Below, in pieces: positions 24,337 through 33,265 of a stretch of 64,000 bases of DNA. The DNA lies in the NCBI GenBank assembly GCA_018262775.1, contig JADFDU010000057.1:1-64000 (forward strand), read 5' to 3'. Below the pieces are notes generated by a model that did no database searches, was not told the origin of the DNA, and was given only the letters and a program-made list of their open reading frames with translations. Every line of letters begins with the position of its first letter. Position 1 is the first letter of the stretch. The position numbers and the translations under genes were made by a program. The stretch comes from Rhodocyclaceae bacterium. Lineage in GTDB: Bacteria > Pseudomonadota > Gammaproteobacteria > Burkholderiales > Rhodocyclaceae.

Positions 24337-25674
24337 TCAATCAGCCTTGTGCGGCGGCGAGGCTGCGTTATTGCCCTTCTCCTGCCCGCTGGATTCGGGC
24401 AGGCGGCTGGCCAGCACCTTGTCGACCCGCTTGCCGTCCAGGTCGACCACCTCAAACTGCCAGCGTTCCCATTGCGCTTTGTCGCCGGTGTGGGGCAGGC
24501 GGCCGAGCAGCCACATCATCATGCCGCTGAGCGTATGGTAGCGGCCGCGGTCTTCCTCCGGTGCGGCGCGGAGGTCGAGGCGGTCCTTCAGTTCGGGCAG
24601 CGGGATCAGACCGTCGAGCAGCCAGGAACCGTCATCGCGCTGGACGGCCCAGGCATCCTCCGCGTTGCGCGGCTGGAATTCCCCGGTGACCGCTTCCAGC
24701 ACGTCCTGCAGCGTCACCAGTCCCTGGATTTCCCCATATTCGTCGATGACGAACACCATGTGGGTGTCGGACGCGCGGAACTGATCGAGGAGCTCCATGC
24801 CGGTGAGGGACTCCGGAACATACACGCAGGGCTGCAGCTGGGCGGTGAGGTCTGGCTGCCTGTTGCGGTGCAACTGGTTGAAAAGCTGCTTGGTGGCGAT
24901 GATCCCCTCGATGTCATGCAGGCCGCCGCGGCAGACCGGGAAGCGCGAGTGCTCCGACTCTGCGACGCGATCAAGATTGGCCTCCAGCGGCTGTTGGATG
25001 TCGAGGTAAACGATGTCGGCACGCGGAATCATGAGAGAGCCGATCTGTCGGTCGTCCAGGCGGAAGACGTTGCGGACCATGTCGTGCTCATGTTTTTCGA
25101 TGATACCGGCTTCGGAACCCTCTTCCAGCAGGGCGTGGATGTCCTCCTCGGTGACCGCCGCGCCGCCGGCGCCGTGCTTGCCCATCAGCCGAAGCAGCGT
25201 ATCCGTCGAGAAGGTCAGCAGGCGGACGAAGGGGCGCGAGACCACGGCCAGGGCCTGAATCGGGCGGGCGACGAGCCGCGCGATGCCCTCCGCATTGATC
25301 TGGGCGATGCGCTTGGGCACCAGTTCGCCGACGACGATGGTCACGTAGGTGATCACCACGACCACCAGTGCCGTTGCTCCGGCCTCGCTCGCCTGTTGTT
25401 CGATGCCGAATGTCTGCAGCCACGTTGCGAAGGGGGCGGCGAGGACCGACTCGCCGACGATGCCGTTGAGGATGCTGATCGCGGTGATGCCGATCTGGAC
25501 GGTGGAGAGGAAGCGGGTCGGTTCCTCGCCGAGTTGCATTGCCACGGTGGCTGCGCTGTCGCCGTCGGCCGCCAGGCGCGCCAGCCGGCTGCGACGGGCG
25601 CTGAGCAGGGCGATCTCCGACATGGCGAAGGCGCCATTGAGCAGGATCAGGGCGACCAGGACGAGTGCTTCCAT
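24337..25674 (-). CDS. CorC/HlyC-family transporter-associated protein (CNNM + CBS domains)
   Basis: A 445-residue membrane protein often annotated as hemolysin or CorC-like. The N-terminal CNNM domain has membrane segments at about residues 3-25, 60-80 and 95-125. Two CBS domains (about 205-330) contain IPRADIVYLDIQQP and VYVPESLTGMELLDQFRASDTHMVFVIDEYGEIQGLVTLQDVLEAV. The C-terminal CorC_HlyC domain includes DGSWLLDGLIPLPELKDRL. The family is linked to magnesium or cobalt efflux; substrate here is unknown. Confidence 0.88.
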   Translation of the reverse strand: MEALVLVALILLNGAFAMSEIALLSARRSRLARLAADGDSAATVAMQLGEEPTRFLSTVQIGITAISILNGIVGESVLAAPFATWLQTFGIEQQASEAGATALVVVVITYVTIVVGELVPKRIAQINAEGIARLVARPIQALAVVSRPFVRLLTFSTDTLLRLMGKHGAGGAAVTEEDIHALLEEGSEAGIIEKHEHDMVRNVFRLDDRQIGSLMIPRADIVYLDIQQPLEANLDRVAESEHSRFPVCRGGLHDIEGIIATKQLFNQLHRNRQPDLTAQLQPCVYVPESLTGMELLDQFRASDTHMVFVIDEYGEIQGLVTLQDVLEAVTGEFQPRNAEDAWAVQRDDGSWLLDGLIPLPELKDRLDLRAAPEEDRGRYHTLSGMMMWLLGRLPHTGDKAQWERWQFEVVDLDGKRVDKVLASRLPESSGQEKGNNAASPPHKAD

Positions 25675-25719
25675 AAGGTTATCCTCTGCGGTTCATGCGT
25701 CGGTCAGGCCGGTGCGCAT

Positions 25720-27420
25720 TCAGGCCGGTTCCAGGTATTCCAGCACCAGCTGCACGCTGCTGACGCCGTTGAATTCGTTGACCGCCAGTCGATAGGCGGC
25801 GCGCACCTTGTCGGGCGCACCCTCGGCGAAATTGAAGTGGATGGCCTCGAAGCGCGCGGCGCCCTTGCGCAGGGTGAGCTTGAGGTGACGGTCTTTCAGT
25901 ATGCGCTGCTTGTCCACGATGAAATCATCGCTGAAGACGGGCGCGGGAAAGCCCTGGCCCCAGATCTCGCCTTCCAGCAGACGGGCCGATTCGAGCGACA
26001 TGCGGCCGGCTTCGAGGGGGCCGTCGGTCTCGATGGTGCGCGTCAGGTCGGCCGGATCGATCAGTTCGCGCACGGCCTGTTCGAACAGCTCCTCGAAACG
26101 GGCCAGGTTTTCCTCGCGCAAAGTCAGTCCCGCTGCAGCGGCGTGGCCGCCGAAGCGCAGCAGCAGGCCGGGGGCATGCTTGGATACCCGATCGAGGGCG
26201 TCGCGCAGGTGCAGGCCGCGAATGGAGCGGCCGGAGCCCTTGAGTTCGCCGGCATTGCTCTGGGCGAAGGCGATCACCGGGCGGTGCAGGCGGTCTTTCA
26301 CGCGCGAGGCGAGGATGCCGATGACGCCCTGGTGCCAGGTGGGGTCGTAGAGGGAGAGGCTGGCGCGCTCACCGGACTCATCGGACTTGATGGCCTCGAG
26401 CAGCGCCAGCGCCTGATCCTGCATCTGCGTTTCGATGCCGCGCCGTTCGCGGTTCAACTGGTCGAGTTGCTGCGCGATGTTCAGCGCGCGGCCGAGGTCG
26501 TCGGTGATGAGGCACTCGATGCCGAGCGCCATGTCGGCGAGGCGACCGGCGGCGTTCAGGCGTGGCCCCAGGGCGAAACCGAGGTCGAAGGTGCTGGCGC
26601 GCTCCGCTTCGCGTCCGGCAATGCGGAAGAGGGCGCGCAGGCCGGGCTGCAGCTTGCCCTGGCGAATGCGTTGCAGGCCCTGGGCGACGAGGATGCGGTT
26701 GTTGCGGTCGAGCTTCACCACGTCGGCCACCGTGCCGAGGGCGACGAGATCGAGCAGGGCGGCGAGGTTCGGTTCGCCGCCGGAGGCGAAGGCACCGCGC
26801 TTCCTCAGTTCCGCACGCAGCGAGAGCATGACGTAGAACATGACGCCGACGCCGGCGATGGATTTGCTCGGGAAGGCGCAGCCGGGCTGGTTGGGATTGA
26901 CGATGCAGTCGGCCGCCGGCAGTTCGTCGCCGGGCAGATGATGGTCGGTGATGAGGGTGGCAATGCCGAGTCGCTTTGCCTCGGCGACGCCTTCGACGCT
27001 GGCGATGCCGTTGTCTACGGTGATAATCACGTCGGGTTTCTGTGCGGCCGCCAGCCGCACGACTTCCGGCGTGAGGCCATAGCCGAAATCGAAGCGGTTG
27101 GGCACCAGGTAGGAGACGTTTGCCCCGAAGGCGTGCAACGCACGCACGCCAACGGCGCAGGCGGTGGCGCCGTCGCAGTCGTAGTCGGCGACGATGAGCA
27201 GATGCTTGTCGCCGGCGATGGCATCGGCCAGCAGTACGGCCGCCTCCGCCGCGCCCTGCAGGAGGGCAGGATCGAGCAGGGTCGGCAGGGTGGTGTCGAG
27301 GTCGGCCGCGCGGGCGATGCCGCGTGCCGCGTAGAGGCGCGCCAGCAGCGGGTGCACGCCCTCGTATTCGAGGCGCTGCTGCGCGGCAAGGGGTGTGCGA
27401 CGAGTGACAATCAGTGTCAT
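25720..27420 (-). CDS. recJ: Single-stranded-DNA-specific exonuclease RecJ
   Basis: A 5'-3' exonuclease on single-stranded DNA in recombination and mismatch repair. The DHH-family motifs are visible: DYDCDGATA (motif I, around residue 84), VDNGIAS (motif II) and TDHHLPGDELP (motif III, the DHH-type), with a DHHA1 domain containing GGHAAAAGLTL near residue 430. The start at 27420 gives 566 residues, normal for RecJ. It overlaps the upstream gene's stop by four bases and is probably coupled to it. Confidence 0.96.
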   Translation of the reverse strand: MTLIVTRRTPLAAQQRLEYEGVHPLLARLYAARGIARAADLDTTLPTLLDPALLQGAAEAAVLLADAIAGDKHLLIVADYDCDGATACAVGVRALHAFGANVSYLVPNRFDFGYGLTPEVVRLAAAQKPDVIITVDNGIASVEGVAEAKRLGIATLITDHHLPGDELPAADCIVNPNQPGCAFPSKSIAGVGVMFYVMLSLRAELRKRGAFASGGEPNLAALLDLVALGTVADVVKLDRNNRILVAQGLQRIRQGKLQPGLRALFRIAGREAERASTFDLGFALGPRLNAAGRLADMALGIECLITDDLGRALNIAQQLDQLNRERRGIETQMQDQALALLEAIKSDESGERASLSLYDPTWHQGVIGILASRVKDRLHRPVIAFAQSNAGELKGSGRSIRGLHLRDALDRVSKHAPGLLLRFGGHAAAAGLTLREENLARFEELFEQAVRELIDPADLTRTIETDGPLEAGRMSLESARLLEGEIWGQGFPAPVFSDDFIVDKQRILKDRHLKLTLRKGAARFEAIHFNFAEGAPDKVRAAYRLAVNEFNGVSSVQLVLEYLEPA

Positions 27421-28445
27421 TGCAGGATGTCGGACAGTGATTGCGGCCGGCGCCAGAGTTTCCACAGGTCGCCGGCGCTGATTGTGACATCAATGGTGGC
27501 AGCGTCACCGAGCGCCGTGAGACGAAGTTGCTGCAGACGGCGCGTCTGCAGCGCGGCGAGCAGGGGTGCGAACCAGCGCGCTTCCAGTTGCGCCAGGCCG
27601 CTGCGCCAGGTCGAGGCATCCAGGGTCTGCGCAGCCTCGACCAGATTTTCAAGGAAAGTCAGGCTCTGCGGTACGGCGCCATTGGTGCCATTGGCACCAT
27701 TGGCACGATCAGGCACGGGTGTGGCGGCCATGCCGGCACATTTCGCCAAGCCGAGCGCAAGGGGGTGGCCGGCATGGACGTGCGTGGCCGCGATTGTCGG
27801 GGTGACGCTTGCCGGCAGCGCTCCGGCGCCCCACAGCCACAGACTGTTCGCCGTCGGCCGCCCCGCCGCTTCGCGCGCCGTGTTGAGCGGATGGTTGTGC
27901 AGCAGCACCTGGGCCTCGTTGATGAAACTGCGCCATGCGCGGGCATCGTCGCCCTGCGGCAGGAAGGGCTCGATGGTCCTGCCGGTGACGGTGGACAGGG
28001 GGTGGGTGGAAAGATGCGCTGGGCGCTTCAGTCGCAGATACCAGCGTCGCGGGTGCGGAGCGATGAATTCGCCGAACCCGGCAAGATGCGCGTTGAGTTC
28101 GGCAACCAGTTGTGTTGCCTCGTGCTGGGCGAGATCCAGTTCCGTCGCGCCACCGACGACCAGGGTGTCGCGCGAAAAGCGCAGGTGCACCGGGTCGGCG
28201 CACAGCCACTCGGAATTGCCCGGATCAAGACCTTCTCCCAGTAAGCGCAGCGCGCCGAAGGGTGTTTCTTCACTGTGGACGCCGAGGGCCTTTCCCAGCC
28301 AGTGCTCAAGCGGGAGGGGAGGGTGGCGCTCGAGGCGGCCGCGGCCGAGCAAGGTGGCCAGCGCGGACAGATCAAGGTCGCGCGTGATGTCGTTGAGGGA
28401 ATCCTTGGGCCAGAGCAGCCCGGGGACGACGATGTGAAGCTGCAT
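27417..28445 (-). CDS. Predicted phosphoglycerate-mutase-like protein
   Basis: A 342-residue protein. The start MQLHIVVPGLLWP and the WYLRLKRP...THPL block match a conserved betaproteobacterial family annotated as putative cofactor-independent phosphoglycerate mutase. The metal-binding catalytic residues of true enzymes are not evident, so activity is doubtful. Residues 247-256 encode repeated Asn-Gly pairs (ANGANGTNGA) from a 9-bp tandem DNA repeat. It lies just upstream of recJ, overlapping as ATGA, and divergent from lolC across a 26-base gap. Confidence 0.6.
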   Translation of the reverse strand: MQLHIVVPGLLWPKDSLNDITRDLDLSALATLLGRGRLERHPPLPLEHWLGKALGVHSEETPFGALRLLGEGLDPGNSEWLCADPVHLRFSRDTLVVGGATELDLAQHEATQLVAELNAHLAGFGEFIAPHPRRWYLRLKRPAHLSTHPLSTVTGRTIEPFLPQGDDARAWRSFINEAQVLLHNHPLNTAREAAGRPTANSLWLWGAGALPASVTPTIAATHVHAGHPLALGLAKCAGMAATPVPDRANGANGTNGAVPQSLTFLENLVEAAQTLDASTWRSGLAQLEARWFAPLLAALQTRRLQQLRLTALGDAATIDVTISAGDLWKLWRRPQSLSDILQ

Positions 28446-28471
28446 CCTTAAGATGTTAACATAGCGACCCT

Positions 28472-29713
28472 ATGCGGTATGAACTCTTCATCGGCCTGCG
28501 CTACACGCGCGCCAAGCGGCGCAACCATTTCATCTCCTTCATCTCGCTGCTCTCGATGTGCGGCATCGCCCTGGGCGTGGCGGCGCTGATCGTCGTGCTC
28601 TCGGTGATGAACGGCTTCCAGAAGGAGCTGCGCACGCGCATTCTCGGCGTCGCCTCGCACGTGCAGATTTCGGGGCCCGGCGGCGAATTGTCCGCCTGGC
28701 AGCAGGTAGCCGAAGAGGCGATGAAGCATCCCGAGGTGCGGGCGGCCGCGCCCTATGTCGCCGCCCAGGGCATGCTCTCCTACGACCAGACGGTACGCGG
28801 CACGCTGGTGCGTGGCGTGCTGCCCGACGCCGAGGAAAAGGTCGCTGATTTCAACCGCTACATGCGCGGCAGCTCGATGCAAGTGCTCAAGCCCGGCGAG
28901 TTCGGCATCATCCTCGGCGCGGAACTCGCGCGATCGCTGCAGGTGTTCATCGGCGACAAGGTGACGCTGATCGCGCCGCAGGGGCTGGTGACGCCGGCGG
29001 CGATCCTGCCGCGCCTGAAGCAGTTCAAGGTGGTGGGCCTCTTCGAGGCCGGCATGTACGAATATGATTCGAGTCTGGCGCTGGTGCACATGAGCGACGC
29101 CCAGGCGCTCTACCGCATGGGGGATCGCGTCTCCGGCGTGCGCCTGAAGCTGGATGACCTGTTCGCAGCGCCGCGCGTGGCGCGCGAACTGCTGAGCCGC
29201 ATCCACGGCGATGTGTATATCACCGACTGGACGCGCAGCCATGCCAACTTCTTCCGCGCCGTGCAGATCGAGAAGAACGTGATGTTCATCATCCTGCTGC
29301 TGATCGTCGCCGTGGCGGCCTTCAACATCGTGTCCACGCTGGTGATGGCGGTGACCGACAAGGAGTCCGACATCGCCATCCTGCGCACGCTGGGGGCAAG
29401 TCCGGGCAGCATCATGCAGGTGTTCATCGTGCAGGGCGCGTTGATCGGCATCATCGGCCTCGCGCTGGGGCTGGCCGGCGGCATCGCGCTGGCGCTCAAT
29501 ATTGACGTGGTGGTGCCGGCCATCGAGCGGCTGTTCAACACGCAGTTCCTCGCCAGGGAGGTGTATTACATCTCCGAGCTGCCGTCCGACCTGCAGTGGC
29601 GCGACGTCGGCGTGATTGCCGCCGTGTCCTTCGTACTGACTTTGCTGGCGACGCTGTATCCAAGCTGGCGCGCGTCGCGCGTCAACCCCGCCGAGGCCCT
29701 GCGCTATGAGTGA
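28472..29713 (+). CDS. lolC: Lipoprotein-releasing ABC transporter permease (LolC/LolE)
   Basis: The inner-membrane permease that releases outer-membrane lipoproteins to LolA. The 413-residue protein has one membrane segment at residues 25-48, a large periplasmic MacB-like domain (50-260), then three segments near 272-295, 315-345 and 378-400, matching the LolCE plan. The N-terminal [23 protein letters not shown] is typical. Only one permease gene is present, as in many betaproteobacteria, so it could be named lolC or lolE. The stop lies within the lolD start (ATGAGTGA overlap). Confidence 0.92.
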   Translation: MRYELFIGLRYTRAKRRNHFISFISLLSMCGIALGVAALIVVLSVMNGFQKELRTRILGVASHVQISGPGGELSAWQQVAEEAMKHPEVRAAAPYVAAQGMLSYDQTVRGTLVRGVLPDAEEKVADFNRYMRGSSMQVLKPGEFGIILGAELARSLQVFIGDKVTLIAPQGLVTPAAILPRLKQFKVVGLFEAGMYEYDSSLALVHMSDAQALYRMGDRVSGVRLKLDDLFAAPRVARELLSRIHGDVYITDWTRSHANFFRAVQIEKNVMFIILLLIVAVAAFNIVSTLVMAVTDKESDIAILRTLGASPGSIMQVFIVQGALIGIIGLALGLAGGIALALNIDVVVPAIERLFNTQFLAREVYYISELPSDLQWRDVGVIAAVSFVLTLLATLYPSWRASRVNPAEALRYE

Positions 29714-30494
29714 GAACGACAGCCTCCCCCCCGGCCCCCTTCCCGAGGAAGGGGGTGACGGCGGTTCGCGGGCTGTGCCCGCTCCGTTCGCTGTAAATCC
29801 CGCCTTGGGGCGGCCCGGCGGCGAGATGGTGCTCTCCTGCCGTGGCCTGAAGAAGACCTATCTTCAAGGCAAGGTCGAGGTGCCGGTGCTGCTCGGTGTC
29901 GACCTCGACATTGCGCGCGGCGAGCGTGTCGCCATCGTCGGTGCCTCGGGTTCGGGCAAGAGCACGCTACTGCATCTGCTCGGTGGTCTCGATGCGCCGA
30001 CGGCGGGCCACGTCAGCCTGCTCGGCCGCGACCTGACCCAGGTGAGCGAGACCGAGCGCGGCCGGTTGCGCAACGAATCGCTCGGCTTCATCTATCAGTT
30101 CCACCACCTGCTGATGGAGTTCTCCGCTCTGGAAAACGTCGCCATGCCGCTGTTGATCCGGCGCCTGCCGCGCGCCGAAGCCGAAGCGCGTGCGGCGGTG
30201 ATGCTGAAGGAGGTTGGGCTGGGCCACCGGCTGCAGCACACGCCTGGCGAACTTTCCGGCGGTGAACGCCAGCGCGCTGCCGTGGCGCGCGCGCTGGTGA
30301 CGCAACCGGCCTGCGTGCTGGCCGACGAGCCGACCGGCAATCTCGACCGCCATACGGCGGAGAGCGTCTTCGACCTCATGCTGGCGCTGAACGAAAGTCA
30401 TCGCACCAGCTTCATCATCGTCACCCACGACCTGCAACTCGCCGCCAAGGCGCAACGCACGCTGCAGCTCGAGGACGGCACGCTGCGAATATAA
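29706..30494 (+). CDS. lolD: Lipoprotein-releasing ABC transporter ATPase LolD, with N-terminal insert
   Basis: The ATPase of the Lol complex. Walker A is [10 protein letters not shown], the signature is [15 protein letters not shown], and Walker B is [12 protein letters not shown]. The normal LolD sequence begins at about residue 42 ([11 protein letters not shown]). Residues 6-41 are Pro/Gly-rich and encoded by a palindromic repeat (29723-29825). They read [15 protein letters not shown], almost the same peptide as at the start of the LivF homologue at 53983. The ATG at 29706 overlaps the lolC stop; an ATG at 29826 would avoid the insert but has a poor ribosome site. Confidence 0.92.
   Translation: MSENDSLPPGPLPEEGGDGGSRAVPAPFAVNPALGRPGGEMVLSCRGLKKTYLQGKVEVPVLLGVDLDIARGERVAIVGASGSGKSTLLHLLGGLDAPTAGHVSLLGRDLTQVSETERGRLRNESLGFIYQFHHLLMEFSALENVAMPLLIRRLPRAEAEARAAVMLKEVGLGHRLQHTPGELSGGERQRAAVARALVTQPACVLADEPTGNLDRHTAESVFDLMLALNESHRTSFIIVTHDLQLAAKAQRTLQLEDGTLRI
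29723..29825. repeat. Dispersed palindromic repeat inside the lolD 5' end
   Basis: It begins CTCCCCCCCGGCCCCCTTCC, continues as a CCCTTCCC..GGAAGGGGG hairpin and TGACGGCGG, contains CGTTCGCTG, and ends GGGGCGGCCCGGCG. Related copies are at 47661-47771 and 54001-54095. Here it is in frame with lolD, has no stop, and keeps the reading frame. Confidence 0.75.
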
Positions 30495-30600
30495 GCATAT
30501 CCACATTTAGTGCATTGGCTTGCGCCCTCAAGTAATTTCCGGGCATGCCGTTACCTCTCCCAGCCCATCCCCTGAACCCGGAATAGGTATCGGAGATTTC

Positions 30601-32628
30601 ATGCACACGCTATTCGCCCCCGCCGTTTCCCTGATGCAACGGCTCAGGTTTCCCGCCAAGTTTGCCCTCATCGGTTTGGTCGTCTCCGTTGCGGTCGCCT
30701 ATTTTGTCGTGGTCAATTCCATCAGCCTGAGCAATACCATCGGGCAGAGCCGACTCGAACTGACGGGCGTCGAGACGATCAAGCCGGTGCTGCGGCTCGT
30801 CCAGCTCGTGCAACAGCATCGCGACATGGTCAGTGGCGTGCTGGCTGGTAATGAAGGCATGCGGGATGGCATAAAGAAAAAAGCGGCCGAGATCGGCGAG
30901 GCGATCCGTCGCACCGATGCGCAACTTGCCGGCAGGGCGATAGCGGCCCGCCAGATGGAGGCCTGGAAGAACCTCAGGAACGAATGGGAGGTGCTGGCAG
31001 AGGACTGGCCCAACCAGGACGGACAGTCGAGCTTCATCGCCCACCGCTCGGTGATCCGGACGGCGATGCAGATCATGACCGGCATAGGCGAGGATAGCAG
31101 CCTGATCATGGACCCGGAACTGGATTCCTACTATTTGGCGAATACGGCCGTGTTCGTCATGCCCGAAGCGCTGGAACGGCTGTCCATTGTGCGCGGGGCG
31201 GGGAATGCCATGCTGACCGGACAGGAAATATCCGACTACGGGAAGCACGAGTTTTCGGGATGGCTCGGTGTGTTCAAAAAAACGAATGAGGACCTGAATA
31301 CCTCATTGGCCCGTTCCGGGAGAACCAACCCTGACTTGCAAAAGACTCTGGATAAGTTCAGCGAAAGTTACTTCGATGCGGCTTCTGACCTCGCGATGCT
31401 GGTGCAGGGCGAGATGCTGACCGGACGGATGCACACGCAGGCCGGCGACTTCTACAGTAAGGCCAGCAGCATCATGGATGCAGCCTACGATCAGCTCGAG
31501 GGCGCACTACTGCCGGCCCTCGGCAAGTTGATCGAGGCACGTGTTGAGAGGCTCGATGCCCGGTTTTATCTCAGCCTGGGGCTGGCCGCGCTGATCGTGT
31601 TGCTCGTCAGCTACCTGACCGTGGGCATGTACCTGTCCATCGTCGGCGGCGTGGCGGGGTTGTCCGAAGGCGCACAGAAAATCGCCGAGGGAGATCTCAC
31701 TGCGCGCGTGGCGCTGGAGTCGAAGGATGAGCTGGCGATCGTCGGCAGGAGTTTCAATTCAATGGCTGAAGCGCTGAACGGCCTGATCGGCAAGGTCCAG
31801 TCCAGCGCAGCCAATGTCTCGGCCGCGGCGACATCGGTCGCCGCATCGTCGCAGCAGATCCAGGGCGGCTCGCAAAGACAGAGCGAGGCCGCATCCTCCA
31901 TGGCGGCCTCGGTCGAGCAGACCACCGTCGGCATCGATCAGATTGCCGAGCATGCGCGCAATGCCCAGGCGATATCGGCCGAGTCCGGGGAATTATCCGA
32001 GGCGGGCAGCGAGGTGGTCGGCAAGAGTGTCAGCGAGATGCAGCGGATCGCCGCATCCGTGGAAGAGTCGGCGCAGCTGATCGAAGAATTGGGCCGGCAG
32101 TCGGACCGCATATCGACCATCGTGAATGTCATCAAGGACATCGCCGACCAGACCAACCTGCTGGCGCTGAACGCGGCCATCGAGGCGGCCCGCGCCGGCG
32201 AATCCGGCCGCGGTTTTGCCGTGGTGGCGGATGAGGTGCGCAAGCTCGCCGAGCGTACCACCCAATCCACGCAGGACATCGCCGCGATGATCGCCGCCAT
32301 CCAGAGTGGCACGGCGCAGGCGGTGGATAGCATGCATGCCGGCGTGGAACGGGTGGCCGGCGGCGTGGAACTGGCGAAGCAGGCAGGCGAGGCGATGGAG
32401 AAGATACATGCCGGCGCCCTGCGCGTGGCGGATTCTGTGAGGGACATCTCGCTGGCCCTGCGGGAACAGAGCGCCGCCAGCGCCGAAATCGCGGTGAATG
32501 TCGAAAAGATCGCGCAGATGGCGGAAGAAAACAATGCTGCCGTGGCCGGCACGACGGGCACGGCGCACGAACTCGAGCGGCTCGCAGAAGGGCTGCAAGT
32601 GGAGATCCGGCGCTACAAGGTGTGCTGA
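30601..32628 (+). CDS. Methyl-accepting chemotaxis protein
   Basis: A 675-residue chemoreceptor. The ATG at 30601 follows GGAG and gives a basic N-terminus before membrane segment 1 (residues 18-40). A periplasmic, mostly helical sensing domain spans about 41-320 and the second segment is near 323-348. A HAMP domain follows, then methylation helices and the conserved signalling tip [19 protein letters not shown] and [13 protein letters not shown]. There is no C-terminal CheR pentapeptide. The ligand is unknown, and no chemotaxis genes are adjacent. Confidence 0.93.
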   Translation: MHTLFAPAVSLMQRLRFPAKFALIGLVVSVAVAYFVVVNSISLSNTIGQSRLELTGVETIKPVLRLVQLVQQHRDMVSGVLAGNEGMRDGIKKKAAEIGEAIRRTDAQLAGRAIAARQMEAWKNLRNEWEVLAEDWPNQDGQSSFIAHRSVIRTAMQIMTGIGEDSSLIMDPELDSYYLANTAVFVMPEALERLSIVRGAGNAMLTGQEISDYGKHEFSGWLGVFKKTNEDLNTSLARSGRTNPDLQKTLDKFSESYFDAASDLAMLVQGEMLTGRMHTQAGDFYSKASSIMDAAYDQLEGALLPALGKLIEARVERLDARFYLSLGLAALIVLLVSYLTVGMYLSIVGGVAGLSEGAQKIAEGDLTARVALESKDELAIVGRSFNSMAEALNGLIGKVQSSAANVSAAATSVAASSQQIQGGSQRQSEAASSMAASVEQTTVGIDQIAEHARNAQAISAESGELSEAGSEVVGKSVSEMQRIAASVEESAQLIEELGRQSDRISTIVNVIKDIADQTNLLALNAAIEAARAGESGRGFAVVADEVRKLAERTTQSTQDIAAMIAAIQSGTAQAVDSMHAGVERVAGGVELAKQAGEAMEKIHAGALRVADSVRDISLALREQSAASAEIAVNVEKIAQMAEENNAAVAGTTGTAHELERLAEGLQVEIRRYKVC

Positions 32629-32647
32629 GGTCGAGCCTCAGGTGTGC

Positions 32648-33190
32648 TCAGTTGCGCCGTACTGCCTGGCGCCGGCGCCAGCTGCGGATAAGATAGAAGC
32701 GCCAGCCGGCACGCACGGCGAAATAGCCGAGCAGGGCGAGGATGTTCGCCAGCAACACGACCCCCACCGCCAGCGGCGCCCCCAGCCCCAGCATCCATTC
32801 GCCCATCGCGCGGGTCCACTCGAACAGGTTGACGGCGCTGTATTCGGGCGGGGCGACGAATTTTCCGCCCGCACCGCCGAGGGCGAAGCGGCCCAGGCGA
32901 TAGGCCACGAGGTAGATCGGCACGATGGTGAAGGGGTTCGTGTAGAAGGTGGTGATCAGGGCAAGCGGCAGGTTGACGCGGAAGGCGACCGCGAAGATGG
33001 CCGCGCCCAGCATCTGGAAGGGGCCGGGAATCAGGCCGCAGTACAGCCCCACGGCAAAGCCGCCCGCCGCCGAGCGCCGGTTCAGGTGCCACAGGCGCGG
33101 GTGCAGCAGGGTGTTCTCGAAGCGCCGCAGCCAGCGGCTGCCGCGGACGGCCTCGTGATCCGGAAGATACTTGCGTATGAGCTTGCGCAT
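32648..33190 (-). CDS. DUF2062 domain membrane protein
   Basis: A 180-residue protein. The start at 33190 gives a basic N-terminus (MRKLIRKYLPDHEAVRGSRW), then the DUF2062 pattern: a first hydrophobic segment around GGFAVGLYCGLIPGPFQMLGAA, an NPFTIVPIYLVAYRLG segment and a final one near residues 135-165. Function is unknown; the family is small inner-membrane proteins. It is convergent with the chemoreceptor gene and divergent from comEC. Confidence 0.85.
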   Translation of the reverse strand: MRKLIRKYLPDHEAVRGSRWLRRFENTLLHPRLWHLNRRSAAGGFAVGLYCGLIPGPFQMLGAAIFAVAFRVNLPLALITTFYTNPFTIVPIYLVAYRLGRFALGGAGGKFVAPPEYSAVNLFEWTRAMGEWMLGLGAPLAVGVVLLANILALLGYFAVRAGWRFYLIRSWRRRQAVRRN

Positions 33191-33265
33191 GGCGTTCGGG
33201 CTCAATTGTAGCGAATCGGCGGTCTGCAACCCCACGGCAGCAGGGTCGCCCTTACAATCCATCCC

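Noticed and set aside
24349-28437. 1362-codon frame opposite the CorC-like gene, recJ and the gene upstream
   Set aside because: Antisense shadow caused by high GC at third positions; the minus-strand genes have clear family motifs.
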